Shown piece after piece: positions 25,304-34,676 of a stretch of DNA of 64,000 nt. Below the pieces are notes generated by a model. The model worked only from the letters and a program-made list of their open reading frames with translations. It made no database searches and was not told the DNA's origin. The stretch's first letter is position 1. Every line of letters begins with the position of its first letter. Position numbers and translations under genes: made by a program. This DNA comes from JBPYFK01 sp051984675 (GTDB lineage Bacteria; Actinomycetota; Actinomycetes; Mycobacteriales; Pseudonocardiaceae), in the NCBI GenBank assembly GCA_051984675.1, contig JBPYFK010000020.1, positions 124,001 to 188,000 of the forward strand, written 5' to 3'.

Positions 25304-25687
25304 TCACTCCTCCCGCGAGTTGACCGCGATGCGGGCGTTGATCTCCCCGAGAGCTTCCTGGTACTCGGGCGCCGGGTTCATCGTCGCGGCCATGCGCAGC
25401 TGCGTCTGTGCCTCCGCGAGGCGCCCCTGGCGTTGGAGCGTGCGGCCCAGCGCGAGACGCGCGTAATGGTCGGAGGGGTCCAGCTCCAGGACACGCAGGA
25501 ATGCCCGCTCAGCCCTTCGGAACTGCGCGGAGATCAGGTAGGCCCGCCCGGCCAACAGCTGCACACTGGGCTTGTCGGGGGCGACGTCGAGGACCGGCGC
25601 CAGCGCGCGGAGAGCTTCCAGGGGCCTTCGCTGCGAGACCAGCTTCTCCGCCTGACGGAACGCTTCCAGAGTGCCTTCGGTCGTCAT
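25304..25687 (-). CDS. tetratricopeptide-repeat protein (127 aa)
   Basis: Small soluble protein made of about three TPR helix pairs: FRQAEKLVSQRRPLEALRAL, then SVQLLAGRAYLISAQFRRAE and HYARLALGRTLQRQGRLAEA. It probably serves as a protein-binding adaptor. ATG 25687 opens a compact protein; the frame continues upstream to 25942 without a better start. Divergent from eno. No partner can be named. Confidence 0.8.
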   Translation of the reverse strand: MTTEGTLEAFRQAEKLVSQRRPLEALRALAPVLDVAPDKPSVQLLAGRAYLISAQFRRAERAFLRVLELDPSDHYARLALGRTLQRQGRLAEAQTQLRMAATMNPAPEYQEALGEINARIAVNSREE

Positions 25688-26034
25688 GGCCCGCCCCACG
25701 TTACGTCCGAAGTGGCGGTTTCTCCACCGCCAGAAGAATGGCACCACCAGTCGCGTTGCGTGCACGTCACCACGCGGGCACCGGGCGTCACGGGATGGGT
25801 GAAACACGCGTCGGCACCGTTTCGCCGGCCCGGCTGGCACGCGGGAAACGCTCGACGGGCCGCCTGGGCAGTGACTGTGCGAGTCTGCACCGGTTACCGG
25901 ACTCACCCAGATAGGCTCTTGGGCGGTTGTCAGGCGTTGCATCCGCCCAGGCGGATTCGAACCTGGCGCGCCGCGCCGGGAACGCAGGGCCGGGCCGAAA
26001 CGTCAAAGTTCGAAACGCTGGTGAAGGAGCACAG
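25688..26034. other. divergent promoter region TPR gene / eno (347 bp)
   Basis: No ORF or RNA gene supported. A tRNA T-arm-like stretch near 25950 (CCAGGCGGATTCGAACCTGG) lacks the rest of a cloverleaf. Confidence 0.5.
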
Positions 26035-27321
26035 GTGGCGATCATCGAGCAGGTCGGGGCTCGCGAGATCCTCGATTCTCGCGGTAACCCCACCGTCGAG
26101 GTCGAAGTGGCACTGGACGACGGCACGCTGGCTCGTGCGGCGGTTCCCTCAGGCGCTTCGACCGGCGAGCACGAGGCCGTCGAGCTTCGCGACGGGAACG
26201 CCGAACGCTACTCCGGCAAGGGCGTCGAGAAAGCCGTCGGCGGGGTGCTGGACGAGATCGGACCGGAGTTGACCGGTGTGGACGCGTTCGAGCAGCGCGT
26301 CGTGGACCAGAAGCTGCTGGACCTCGATGGCACCCCGGACAAGTCCCGGCTGGGGGCGAACGCTCTGCTGGGCGTTTCGCTGGCGGTGGCCAAGGCCGCC
26401 GCCGACTCCGCCGGTTTGGAGCTGTTCCGCTACGTCGGCGGCCCCAACGCGCATGTGCTCCCGGTGCCGATGATGAACATCCTCAACGGCGGGGCGCACG
26501 CGGACACCGGCGTCGACGTGCAGGAGTTCATGATCGCCCCGATCGGTGCGGACTCGTTCTCGGAGGCGCTGCGCTGGGGCGCGGAGACCTACCACGCCCT
26601 GAAGTCGGTGTTGAAGGCGAAGGGCCTGCCCACCGGGCTGGGTGACGAGGGCGGGTTCGCCCCGGACCTGCCGAACAACCGGGAGGCGCTGGACCTGATC
26701 GGCCAGGCCGTCGAGAAGGCCGGTTACAAGTTGGGGCGCGACATCGTCCTCGCCCTGGACGTGGCCGCCACGGAGTTCTACTCGGAGGGCGCCTACAACT
26801 TCGAGAAGTCCAAGCGCACCGCCGAGCAGATGACCGAGTACTACACGGAGCTGCTCGACGCCTATCCGCTGGTGTCCATTGAGGACCCGCTGTCGGAGGA
26901 CGACTGGGACGGCTGGGCGAGCCTGACGGCCGCGATCGGTGACCGGGTGCAGCTGGTGGGTGACGACCTGTTCGTCACGAACCAGGAGCGCCTGGAGGAG
27001 GGCATCTCCCGCAAGGTGGCGAACGCGCTGCTGGTCAAGGTGAACCAGATCGGCACGCTGTCGGAGACCTTGGACTCGGTGACCCTCGCGCACAACCACG
27101 GCTACCGCACGATGATGAGCCACCGGTCCGGCGAGACCGAGGACACCACGATCGCTGACCTGGCGGTGGCCGCTGGCTGCGGGCAGATCAAGACCGGTGC
27201 TCCGGCGCGCAGCGAGCGGGTGGCCAAGTACAACCAGCTGTTGCGCATCGAGGAGGGTCTCGGTGACGCGGCCCGGTACTCGGGCGAGCTGGCGTTCCCG
27301 AGGTTCACTCCCGGCGCCTGA
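26035..27321 (+). CDS. eno: enolase
   Basis: 428 aa, the usual length. Converts 2-phosphoglycerate to phosphoenolpyruvate in glycolysis. REILDSRGNPTVEVEV at the N-terminus, GDEGGFAPDLP, the metal site in LALDVAATEF, SIEDPLSEDDWDGW and LVGDDLFVTN, and the late SHRSGETEDTTIADLAV are all intact. The GTG at 26035 has AAGGAG 5 nt upstream and gives the family length. Followed closely by ftsB and the DUF501 gene, the same order as in mycobacteria. Confidence 0.97.
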   Translation: MAIIEQVGAREILDSRGNPTVEVEVALDDGTLARAAVPSGASTGEHEAVELRDGNAERYSGKGVEKAVGGVLDEIGPELTGVDAFEQRVVDQKLLDLDGTPDKSRLGANALLGVSLAVAKAAADSAGLELFRYVGGPNAHVLPVPMMNILNGGAHADTGVDVQEFMIAPIGADSFSEALRWGAETYHALKSVLKAKGLPTGLGDEGGFAPDLPNNREALDLIGQAVEKAGYKLGRDIVLALDVAATEFYSEGAYNFEKSKRTAEQMTEYYTELLDAYPLVSIEDPLSEDDWDGWASLTAAIGDRVQLVGDDLFVTNQERLEEGISRKVANALLVKVNQIGTLSETLDSVTLAHNHGYRTMMSHRSGETEDTTIADLAVAAGCGQIKTGAPARSERVAKYNQLLRIEEGLGDAARYSGELAFPRFTPGA

Positions 27322-27342
27322 CAGCTACGAGGGGGCGGACAG

Positions 27343-27948
27343 ATGGCGAGCGGGCGCAACGACGATTCCCAGCGGCGTCGCCGGCGCGGTGCGACCCCGT
27401 CGGCGCGCCGATCCGGGCGTGCCCGCCGCGACGAGCCCCGCGAGGCCCGGGAGGTCGGGATCAGCCGGCAGGCCCGCGCCAGCCGGACTCCGGGCAAGCG
27501 GCCGGGTGGGAAGGCTTCCACCCGGCCGCGGCCCAGGTCCAGCACCGGGGGCGCGTTCAAGCTCTCTTCCACCCGGCGTGCTTCGGTGCTCGCGCTGCTG
27601 GTGTGCGCGCTCGCGCTGAGCGTGTCGGTGCCGTTGCGCACCTACCTCAGCCAGCGCGACGAACTCGCCGCGCAGCGGCAACAGCAGACCGACCTTGCTC
27701 GGCAGGTCCGAGAGCTGGATCAACGTCGGGCGCAGTTGTCCGACCCGGCCCAGGTCGAGGCAGAGGCCCGGAAGCGACTCGGATACGTGCGTCCTGGCGA
27801 GACGCCGTACATCGTGCAACTCCCGTCGCCGCCGGCTGCCGCACCGCCTGGTGAGACGTCGGGCCTGCAACCGGCTCCGCAACCGCCAGACCTACCCTGG
27901 TACCAGCAGTTGTGGACGTCGATAGCCGGAAAGGGGCCAGGGCGGTGA
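27343..27948 (+). CDS. FtsB/DivIC-family septum formation initiator
   Basis: 201 aa bitopic divisome protein that links FtsL and FtsQ. The first ~70 residues are cytoplasmic, highly basic and disordered. One membrane span (VLALLVCALALSVSVPL) follows. The extracellular coiled coil (LAAQRQQQTDLARQVRELDQ) leads to EAEARKRLGYVRPGETPYIV, the conserved FtsB end. The C-terminus is Pro-rich. It lies 21 bp after eno and overlaps the next gene by 4 bp (GTGA). Confidence 0.9.
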   Translation: MASGRNDDSQRRRRRGATPSARRSGRARRDEPREAREVGISRQARASRTPGKRPGGKASTRPRPRSSTGGAFKLSSTRRASVLALLVCALALSVSVPLRTYLSQRDELAAQRQQQTDLARQVRELDQRRAQLSDPAQVEAEARKRLGYVRPGETPYIVQLPSPPAAAPPGETSGLQPAPQPPDLPWYQQLWTSIAGKGPGR

Positions 27949-28478
27949 CGAGCAGTCCGGTGGACGGGCCCGGCCAGCGCACCGGACCTGTTTCCGGCCC
28001 GGAACCGGTCACTGACCACGATCGTCAGGTGGTGGCCCGGCAGCTCGGACGTCCACCGCGCGGGCTGTGCTCGATCGCGGCCCGTGATGCGTCCGGCGAG
28101 CCGACCGTCGTCATGACCAGCCCGCGGTTGGAGAACGGCGCGCCGTTTCCGACGCTGTACTACCTCACCGCACCGCGCCTGGTGTCGCTCGTGTCGACGC
28201 TGGAAGCGGAGGGGCTGATGAAGGAGATGACTGACCGGCTCGCCCATGACCCCGGCCTGGCTGAACGGTACCGGCGCGCGCATGAGTCGTATCTCGCCGA
28301 ACGCGACGCCCTGGAGTCGCTGGGAACGGACGTCAGTGCGGGTGGGATGCCCGATCGCGTGAAGTGCCTGCACGTGCACGTCGCCCACGCGCTGGCGAAA
28401 GGGCCGGGGGTCAACCCGTTCGGGGACGAGGCCGTGGAGATCCTGCGCCAGCGCTGGCCGGACACCCCGGGCTTGTGA
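27945..28478 (+). CDS. DUF501 family protein
   Basis: 177 aa, unknown function. The core runs from VARQLGRPPRG to KGPGVNPFGDEAVEILRQRW and includes FPTLYYLTAPRLV and the Cys-His segment VKCLHVHVAHAL. Counterpart of M. tuberculosis Rv1025, between ftsB and ppx2 there. GTG start overlaps the ftsB stop, so translation is coupled. ppx is here displaced to another site. Confidence 0.9.
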   Translation: MTSSPVDGPGQRTGPVSGPEPVTDHDRQVVARQLGRPPRGLCSIAARDASGEPTVVMTSPRLENGAPFPTLYYLTAPRLVSLVSTLEAEGLMKEMTDRLAHDPGLAERYRRAHESYLAERDALESLGTDVSAGGMPDRVKCLHVHVAHALAKGPGVNPFGDEAVEILRQRWPDTPGL

Positions 28479-28538
28479 TCGATCCGGCACGAAGACGCCG
28501 CCAGCACCGGATTCTCGTTTCCGGTGATGGACGCATGG

Positions 28539-28958
28539 TCACCACAGCGGCGACTTGAGCCAGTTCCAGTGCAGGCCGAACCAGCCTCCGACCGTCGAGA
28601 ACGTCTCCACCAGCCACAGCGTGCCCAGCACGGTGAGCGCGGTGACGAGCGCGAGCACGATGCGCACGGCCGGATGCTGCCGACCGAGCCAGCCGATCCA
28701 TGTGCGGTAGGCACGCTTGGCGCGAGTGTTGATGCGATGCGCCCACGCGAATTCGGTGGCAAGAATGGCCAGACCAGCGAACACGACCAGCCAGCCCGGA
28801 CCGGGATAGGGGATCATCAGGAGTCCGGCCACCACGACCAAGCAGCCGACCGCGCCCAACGTGATCCGGTAACTTGCGTTCCACACCGGTCGCGAACGGA
28901 GAGCTTCCCGGTAGCGGCGATACAGCCGACCTAATGTGCACCCGTTCCTCTTGAACAC
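28539..28958 (-). CDS. PGPGW-motif transmembrane protein (TIGR02611-like)
   Basis: 139 aa. Hydrophobic spans include LGAVGCLVVVAGLLMIPYPG and WLVVFAGLAILATEF with the diagnostic PGPGW between them, and a late span VRIVLALVTALTVLGTLWLV. Between them lies a basic loop (HRINTRAKRAYRTWIGW). Function unknown. The GTG at 28958 has AGGA 6 nt upstream; ATG 28964 directly abuts that site and is less likely. Confidence 0.85.
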   Translation of the reverse strand: MFKRNGCTLGRLYRRYREALRSRPVWNASYRITLGAVGCLVVVAGLLMIPYPGPGWLVVFAGLAILATEFAWAHRINTRAKRAYRTWIGWLGRQHPAVRIVLALVTALTVLGTLWLVETFSTVGGWFGLHWNWLKSPLW

Positions 28959-29113
28959 GTTCATTCCTGGGGAAGCTCAGCTGTCACCGGCGTTGGTGGG
29001 CTGCTGGATGGCCACCGGGAGGGGCGCCCGCGGATCGCTTGAGGCTGAGCCCTCCGAGGTGGGCATCACGTTTTGCGACCACGTCGTCACTGTATGGTTA
29101 CAGCTCAGGGTTC

Positions 29114-29130
29114 GCCAAAGCGTCTTTCAC
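29114..29130. repeat. form-B-like repeat core overlapping the mfd stop codon
   Basis: Core with decayed left end (CGCCAAAGCGTCTTTCAC region). The TGA stop of mfd (29127-29129) lies inside it. Confidence 0.8.
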
Positions 29131-32100
29131 CGCTCCCCGGCGGTCACCGGCTGCGGGGCGAGGGATTCGAGCAGCTTGGTGCACCACTCCAGCAACGCCT
29201 CGTCCCGCAACGGCGGCGCCCCGATACGGCCTCCGGCGGCGCCTTCGGTCGGCCTGGGAACCGAGACCGTGCGCACCGCCGCCTTGTACACCGCCTTCGG
29301 ATACAGCCGCTTGAGGCGCACCATCTGCGAGTCGGCCAGTTCCAGAGGAGCGACCCGCAGCGACGCCCCCTGAAGCGTGACCTCGGTAACGCCATGTGCA
29401 CGGCACACCTGCCGGAACGCGGCGACCTTCAGCAGCCGCTCGACTGGCTCCGGTGGTGGTCCGTAACGGTCGGTGAGCTCGGCGCGTACCGCGTCCAGCT
29501 CCTCATCGTTCGGGGCCGCGGCGATCTTGCGGTAGGCCTCCAACCGGAGCCGCTCGCCGGGCACGTAGTCGTGCGGGATGTGCGCGTCCACCGGAAGGTC
29601 CACTCGGACCTCGGCGAGTTCCTCGCCGTCCTGGGTCTGCCCGGTCGCCCCGGAAAAGGCGTTCTTGAAGCTCTCGACGGCCTCGCCCACCAGGCGCACG
29701 TACAGGTCGAAACCCACGCCTGCGATATGCCCGGACTGCTCGGCTCCGAGGATGTTGCCCGCGCCCCGGATCTCCAGATCCTTCATCGCGACCGCCATCC
29801 CGGCGCCCAGCTCCGAGTTCTGCGCGATCGTGGCCAGCCGGTCGTGCGCGGTGTCCGTCAGCGGCCGGTCCGTCGGGTAGTGGAAGTACGCGTACCCGCG
29901 CTCGCGACCGCGCCCGACACGCCCGCGCAACTGGTGCAGCTGGGCCAGCCCGAGCAGGTCCGAGCGGTCCACGATCAGCGTGTTGGCGTTCGAGATGTCC
30001 AGCCCCGTCTCCACGATCGTCGTACACACCAGCACGTCGTGCTCGCGTTCCCAGAACCCCTGGATGATCTTCTCCAGCCGGTCCTCGTTCATCTGCCCGT
30101 GCGCGGTGACGATCCGCGCCTCGGGCACGATCTCGCGCAGATGCCGGGCGGTCTTCTCGATCGTCTGGACCCGGTTGTGCACGAAGAACACCTGACCGTC
30201 GCGCAGCAGCTCGCGCCGGATCGCGGCGGCGACCTGCTTCTCGTCATACGCGCCGACGTAGGTCAGCACGGGGTGTCGTTCCTCCGGCGGGGTCAGGATC
30301 GTGGACATCTCCCGAATCCCCGCAGTGCTCATCTCCAGCGTGCGCGGGATCGGTGTCGCCGACATCGTCAGCACGTCGACGTGTGTCCGCAGGCTCTTGA
30401 TGTGTTCCTTGTGCTCCACACCGAAGCGCTGTTCCTCGTCGACGATCACCAAGCCCAGGTCCTTGTACCGGACACCGGTCTGCAGCAGCCGATGGGTGCC
30501 GATGACGATGTCGACCTCGCCGCTGGCGAGACCTTCGATGGTCTGCTCGGACTCCCGCTGGTGGGTGAACCGGGACAGTCCCTTGACCGTCACCGGGAAT
30601 GAGCGCATCCGGTCGGTGAACGTGTTCAGGTGCTGTTGGGCGAGCAGCGTGGTCGGCACGAGGACGACGACCTGCTTGCCGTCCTGTACTGCTTTGAAAG
30701 CCGCTCGCACTGCGATCTCGGTCTTGCCGTAGCCGACATCCCCGCAGATCACCCGGTCCATCGGGACCGAGCGCTGCATGTCGACCTTGACTTCGTCGAT
30801 GGCGCCGAGCTGGTCCGCGGTCTCGGTGTAGGGGAAGGCGTCCTCGAGTTCGCGCTGCCAGGGTGTGTCGGCGCCGAAGGCGTGCCCCGGCGAGGACTGC
30901 CGCGCCGCGTAGAGCTGGACGAGTTCGGCGGCGATCTCCTTGACCGCCTTGCGCGCCTTGGCCTTGGTGTTCTTCCAGTCCGAGCCGCCGAGCTTGTTCA
31001 ACGTGGGAACTTCCCCACCCACGTAGCGCGAAACCTGGTCGAGCTGGTCGGTAGGCACGAACAGCCGGTCACCGGGTTTGCCGCGTTTGCTCGCCGCGTA
31101 CTCGAGCACGAGGTACTCACGGGTCGCGTCACCCACGGTGCGCTGCACCATTTCGACGTACTTGCCGATGCCGTGCTGCTCGTGCACCACGAAGTCGCCC
31201 GGCTTGAGGGCCAGCGGGTCGACGGCGTTGCGGCGCCGCGACGGCATGCGGCGCATGTCCTTTGTGGACGTACCACCGCGCCCGCCCGTGAGGTCGGTCT
31301 CGGTCAGCACGACCAGCCCGACGTCGGGTGCGGAGAAGCCGTCTTCGAGGCTCCCCCGCGCGACAGTCACCAGGCCGGGCTCGGGACTGGCACCGAGGCC
31401 GTGTTCGGCCAGCTTCGCCGGCAGCTCCGCGTCGCCGAGCTGCTGCACCGCACGCTGGGCGGTGCCGGCACCGGGCACGACCAGCACGGCCGCGCCGTTG
31501 GATGCCACGTGTGCCCGCAGGTCGGTGAAGGCGCGCGCGAGCTCGCCCCGATACGCCTCGACCGGCTTCAGCGTCAACCGGATGACCTCGCCATCCGCGG
31601 AGTCGGTGGTGTCCGCGTCGGTGCTGAGCTGGCTGAGCGTCCACCACGGCAACCCGCGGTCTCTCGTGTGTTCCGCGACGTCAGCCAAGGATCGGTAGGC
31701 CGAGGCTCCCAGGTCGATCGGGGCCTTGCCGCCGTCGGCGGCGACCATCCAGGACGCCTCCAGGAACTCCTGCCCGGTGCGCACGAGGTCCATCGCCCTG
31801 GCGTGAATCTTTTCCGGGTCCGCCAACACGACGTGCGCGTCCTGCGGCACCAGGTCGGTGAGCAGCTGCATCTCCCCGGAGCACAGCGCTGGGATCAAGG
31901 CTTCCATGCCTTCGACCGGGACACCGGAGGAGATCTTGGCGAGCATCTCACCGAGTTGCGGGTCACCGGTGTGCTGCTCGGCGAGCCTGCCGGCTCGCTC
32001 AGCGACTTCCGCGGTGATCAGGAGCTCGCGACACGGCGGTGCGTACAGGTCGACGTCGCCGTCGACTTCCAGTGAGCGCTGGTCGGCGACGGCGAACGAG

Positions 32101-32774
32101 CGGATCTCGGTGACCTCGTCACCCCAGAACTCCAAGCGCAGCGGGTGCTCCGCGGTCGGAGGGAAGACGTCGATGATGCCCCCGCGTACCGCGAACTCGC
32201 CGCGCTTCTCGACCATGTCGACGCGGCCGTAGGCGAGGCTGACGAGCCGCTCGATGAGTTCTTCGAAGTCGTGCTCGTCACCGACCTCCAGGGTGATCGG
32301 GCGCAGCTCACCCAGCCCGGGTGCGACCGGTTGGATCAGGCTGCGCACCGTGGACACCAGCACCCGCAATGCCCCGGCCGGGTGCTCTTCGGGGTGCGCG
32401 AGGCGGCGCAGCACCGCCACTCTGCGTCCTACCGTGTCCGCCCTCGGCGAGAGCTTCTCGTGCGGCAGCGTCTCCCAGGACGGGAACACGTCGACACCGT
32501 CCGGTCCCAGGAGGTCGGACACGGCTGCGGCGACCTCTTCGGCCTCACGGCCGGTCGCGGTGACCAGGAGAACCGTGCCGCCCGCTCCCCCGCCCTGATC
32601 GGTGGGGTCGGCTGCCAGCGCGGCCGCGGTCAGCGCACGAGCGGCGGCGGGGCCTTCCAGCTCCAGGCGAGGGCGCCCGGCCGCGTCAATGACGCGGCGA
32701 ACCGCCGGATCGGCAAACATCGTCTCGATCAAGCCCCGGAGTGGAGCCGCGCCGAGCGGACCAGCGTGGGTCAT
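29127..32774 (-). CDS. mfd: transcription-repair coupling factor Mfd
   Basis: 1215 aa ATPase that removes stalled RNA polymerase from damaged DNA and recruits UvrA. The N-terminal UvrB-like module is followed by the RNA-polymerase-interacting domain (KPGDFVVHEQHGIGKYVEMV). The translocase has Walker A GDVGYGKTEIAVRAAF, DEEQ box VIVDEEQRFGVEHK and motif VI QLRGRVGRGRERGYAYF, then the C-terminal TRCF domain. ATG 32774 follows GAGGGG by 5 nt; GTG 32780 is in frame. The stop codon is inside an intergenic repeat core. Confidence 0.96.
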   Translation of the reverse strand: MTHAGPLGAAPLRGLIETMFADPAVRRVIDAAGRPRLELEGPAAARALTAAALAADPTDQGGGAGGTVLLVTATGREAEEVAAAVSDLLGPDGVDVFPSWETLPHEKLSPRADTVGRRVAVLRRLAHPEEHPAGALRVLVSTVRSLIQPVAPGLGELRPITLEVGDEHDFEELIERLVSLAYGRVDMVEKRGEFAVRGGIIDVFPPTAEHPLRLEFWGDEVTEIRSFAVADQRSLEVDGDVDLYAPPCRELLITAEVAERAGRLAEQHTGDPQLGEMLAKISSGVPVEGMEALIPALCSGEMQLLTDLVPQDAHVVLADPEKIHARAMDLVRTGQEFLEASWMVAADGGKAPIDLGASAYRSLADVAEHTRDRGLPWWTLSQLSTDADTTDSADGEVIRLTLKPVEAYRGELARAFTDLRAHVASNGAAVLVVPGAGTAQRAVQQLGDAELPAKLAEHGLGASPEPGLVTVARGSLEDGFSAPDVGLVVLTETDLTGGRGGTSTKDMRRMPSRRRNAVDPLALKPGDFVVHEQHGIGKYVEMVQRTVGDATREYLVLEYAASKRGKPGDRLFVPTDQLDQVSRYVGGEVPTLNKLGGSDWKNTKAKARKAVKEIAAELVQLYAARQSSPGHAFGADTPWQRELEDAFPYTETADQLGAIDEVKVDMQRSVPMDRVICGDVGYGKTEIAVRAAFKAVQDGKQVVVLVPTTLLAQQHLNTFTDRMRSFPVTVKGLSRFTHQRESEQTIEGLASGEVDIVIGTHRLLQTGVRYKDLGLVIVDEEQRFGVEHKEHIKSLRTHVDVLTMSATPIPRTLEMSTAGIREMSTILTPPEERHPVLTYVGAYDEKQVAAAIRRELLRDGQVFFVHNRVQTIEKTARHLREIVPEARIVTAHGQMNEDRLEKIIQGFWEREHDVLVCTTIVETGLDISNANTLIVDRSDLLGLAQLHQLRGRVGRGRERGYAYFHYPTDRPLTDTAHDRLATIAQNSELGAGMAVAMKDLEIRGAGNILGAEQSGHIAGVGFDLYVRLVGEAVESFKNAFSGATGQTQDGEELAEVRVDLPVDAHIPHDYVPGERLRLEAYRKIAAAPNDEELDAVRAELTDRYGPPPEPVERLLKVAAFRQVCRAHGVTEVTLQGASLRVAPLELADSQMVRLKRLYPKAVYKAAVRTVSVPRPTEGAAGGRIGAPPLRDEALLEWCTKLLESLAPQPVTAGER

Positions 32775-33096
32775 GCACACCCCTCGTACCGCGATAACCC
32801 AGACATGCGGACAGACCCCTGCCCGGGAAAACCACGTCGGACGGGGCCTTGTTCCAGGCTACGACGCACCACCGACGGCGTTTGCGCCGGCTGAGTGATC
32901 CTCGTGACCGCGACTCCACCCAGCGGGAGCGAGGGTTATGAGGACGGGCTTCGCAGTGTGTCCACGATCACAGACCGTGTGACTTTTGAGGCAAGCCGCG
33001 TTCTGAGGACGGATGCACGCACCAGCCAGTGCTAACTTACTCGTGAGTAACTCCCTTGCCGTGCCCCCTGACAAGAGCGAAAGGGCCAGATCACCC
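32775..33096. other. divergent region mfd / thioesterase (322 bp)
   Basis: Contains the promoters of both genes and one operator-like palindrome at 33037-33050. No further ORF is supported. Confidence 0.5.
33037..33050 (+). promoter_or_regulatory. operator-like palindrome upstream of the thioesterase gene
   Basis: TTACTC-GT-GAGTAA, 6-bp arms, 47 bp before the thioesterase ATG. A TetR-family gene lies immediately downstream of the thioesterase, so it is a candidate binder (inference). Confidence 0.45.
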
Positions 33097-33648
33097 ATGT
33101 TCTTCCGCCTCCTCGCGCTGGTCCTCACCGCACGGTTGCGCCGGAGGGCACACATCCTGGGACCGTGCCGCACCCCGTTTCGCGTGCTGCCCACGGACAT
33201 CGACGTGCTGCGCCATATGAACAACGGCGTGTACTTCTCGATCTTCGACCTTGCCCGGATCGATCTGCTGAGCCGGTCCGGCCTGCTGGCCAAGCTGCGG
33301 AAACGCGGGTGGTATGCGGTGGTCGCCGCGGAAACGGGTTCGTTCCGCAAGTCGTTGGAGCTCTTCCAGCGGTTCGACGTGGTGACCAGCGTGGTCGGGT
33401 GGGACGAGCGGCACGTCTACTTCGAACATCGTGTGCTGCGTCACGGGCGGGTGACGACGAGCGCCGTCATCCAGCTCCGTTTCCTCGCTCGCTCCGGCGA
33501 GCGCCTCACCCCGGACCAGGTCATGCGCCTGCTGCCCGAGCCGCCGATGCGGCCCGAACTCCCGGAGTGGATCGGCCGTTGGGGCAAGGACGCCTATGAA
33601 CACGCGATTCAGCCGCAGCAGATGCCCGAGCACGCCGACGCTCGTTGA
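33097..33648 (+). CDS. acyl-CoA thioesterase-like protein (hot-dog fold)
   Basis: 183 aa. TDIDVLRHMNNGVYFSIFDLARIDLL is the acidic and HMNNG pattern of 4HBT-type thioesterases; a long N-terminal helix (FFRLLALVLTARLRRRA) precedes it. Late VVGWDERHVYFEHRVLRHGRV is also family-like. Expected to hydrolyse acyl-CoA. The ATG at 33097 has only a distant AAGGG; the frame is open further upstream. Convergent with the TetR gene. Confidence 0.82.
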   Translation: MFFRLLALVLTARLRRRAHILGPCRTPFRVLPTDIDVLRHMNNGVYFSIFDLARIDLLSRSGLLAKLRKRGWYAVVAAETGSFRKSLELFQRFDVVTSVVGWDERHVYFEHRVLRHGRVTTSAVIQLRFLARSGERLTPDQVMRLLPEPPMRPELPEWIGRWGKDAYEHAIQPQQMPEHADAR

Positions 33649-33667
33649 GGCGCTTGTGGTGGGAGTG

Positions 33668-33752
33668 GTGAAAGACGCCTTCACTGCGTTTCGGATGCGC
33701 TGGGCCAAGCACGAATAGGCCCAAGCACGAACGCGGTGAAAGCGTCCTTCAC
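33668..33752. repeat. inverted-repeat pair with long spacer
   Basis: Form-A-like GTGAAAGACGCCTTCAC at 33668-33684 and form-B-like GTGAAAGCGTCCTTCAC at 33736-33752, 51 bp apart. The TetR stop codon is 6 bp beyond the second core, in a GTTCAC half site. Confidence 0.88.
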
Positions 33753-33757
33753 TGCGT

Positions 33758-34402
33758 TCACTTCAGCCGGCGGGCTCGAAACCCAGGCTTGTGCTCCAGG
33801 TGGGACAGCCCATTCCAGGCGAGGTTCACCAGGTGGGCGGCTACCTCTTCCTTCTTCGGCTTTCGCACCTCGAGCCACCACTGACCGGTCAAGGCCACCA
33901 TTCCGACCAGAGCCTGGCTGTAGAGAGGGGCGAGTTTGGGGTCATACCCCCTGGCGCTGAACTGGACACCGAGGATGTGCTCCACCTGGCTGGCGATGTC
34001 ATTGAGCAGGCTGGAGAAGGTTCCCGTGCTGCACGCGACCGGGGAATCACGCACGAGAATCCAGAAACCGTCGGTGGAGGTGTCGATGTAATCCAGCAGG
34101 GCGCAGGCGGCCTGTTCCAGCAGTTCCCTCGGGTGGCCGGCAGACAGCGCGGAAACGATCAGGTCCAGCAGCGTCTGCATCTCGCGGTCCACGACGACGG
34201 CATAGATACCTTCTTTACCGCCGAAATGTTCGTACACCACCGGCTTGGACACGTTCGCCCGGTGCGCGATCTCCTCGACGGACGCGCCGTCGAACCCCTT
34301 CTCGGCGAACAGCGCCCGCGCGACGTCGAGGAGTTGCTGCCGCCGTTCCTTGCCCGTCATCCGCACGCGCGGCCGTGCCGGACGTTTCGGCTCCGCCCGC
34401 AT
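33758..34402 (-). CDS. TetR-family transcriptional regulator
   Basis: 214 aa. N-terminal HTH: RRQQLLDVARALFAEKGFDG, then VEEIAHRANVSKPVVYEHFGGKEGIY. The C-terminal ligand domain is helical (GTFSSLLNDIASQVEHILG). Context matches M. tuberculosis Rv1019 beside mfd. ATG 34402 is an approximate start; a longer frame exists but contains a repeat. Likely ligand is an acyl-CoA or other lipid given the neighbouring thioesterase (inference). Confidence 0.88.
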   Translation of the reverse strand: MRAEPKRPARPRVRMTGKERRQQLLDVARALFAEKGFDGASVEEIAHRANVSKPVVYEHFGGKEGIYAVVVDREMQTLLDLIVSALSAGHPRELLEQAACALLDYIDTSTDGFWILVRDSPVACSTGTFSSLLNDIASQVEHILGVQFSARGYDPKLAPLYSQALVGMVALTGQWWLEVRKPKKEEVAAHLVNLAWNGLSHLEHKPGFRARRLK

Positions 34403-34529
34403 CTCCGCGCCAGTGTCGACGCGCCCCCGTCTTCGTGCACCCACTCCGATCAGCCTAGCTGGCGACTCATCCGCCCTTGCTCTGCCCTGAGCCAGTCGTG
34501 CTGGCGGGACCGGGTGAGCGGTGGAGGTG

Positions 34530-34546
34530 GTGAGAGACGCTTTCAC
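34530..34546. repeat. single form-A-like repeat core
   Basis: GTGAGAGACGCTTTCAC, one change from consensus, between the TetR and GGDEF genes. Confidence 0.8.
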
Positions 34547-34676
34547 CATTCCCCGACGGCCCCAACCGCTCCGACGAAGGCGGTACGCCAGCATCGCCTA
34601 ACCGCAGCTACCGCGGCGGCCACAGCACTCCCAAGGCCCCAGCCCGCCACCACACACGTCCCACCCGCGCTTCGCG

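Noticed and set aside
25940..25985. tRNA T-arm-like sequence near 25950
   Set aside because: Only one stem-loop is present; no acceptor, D or anticodon arm can be drawn.
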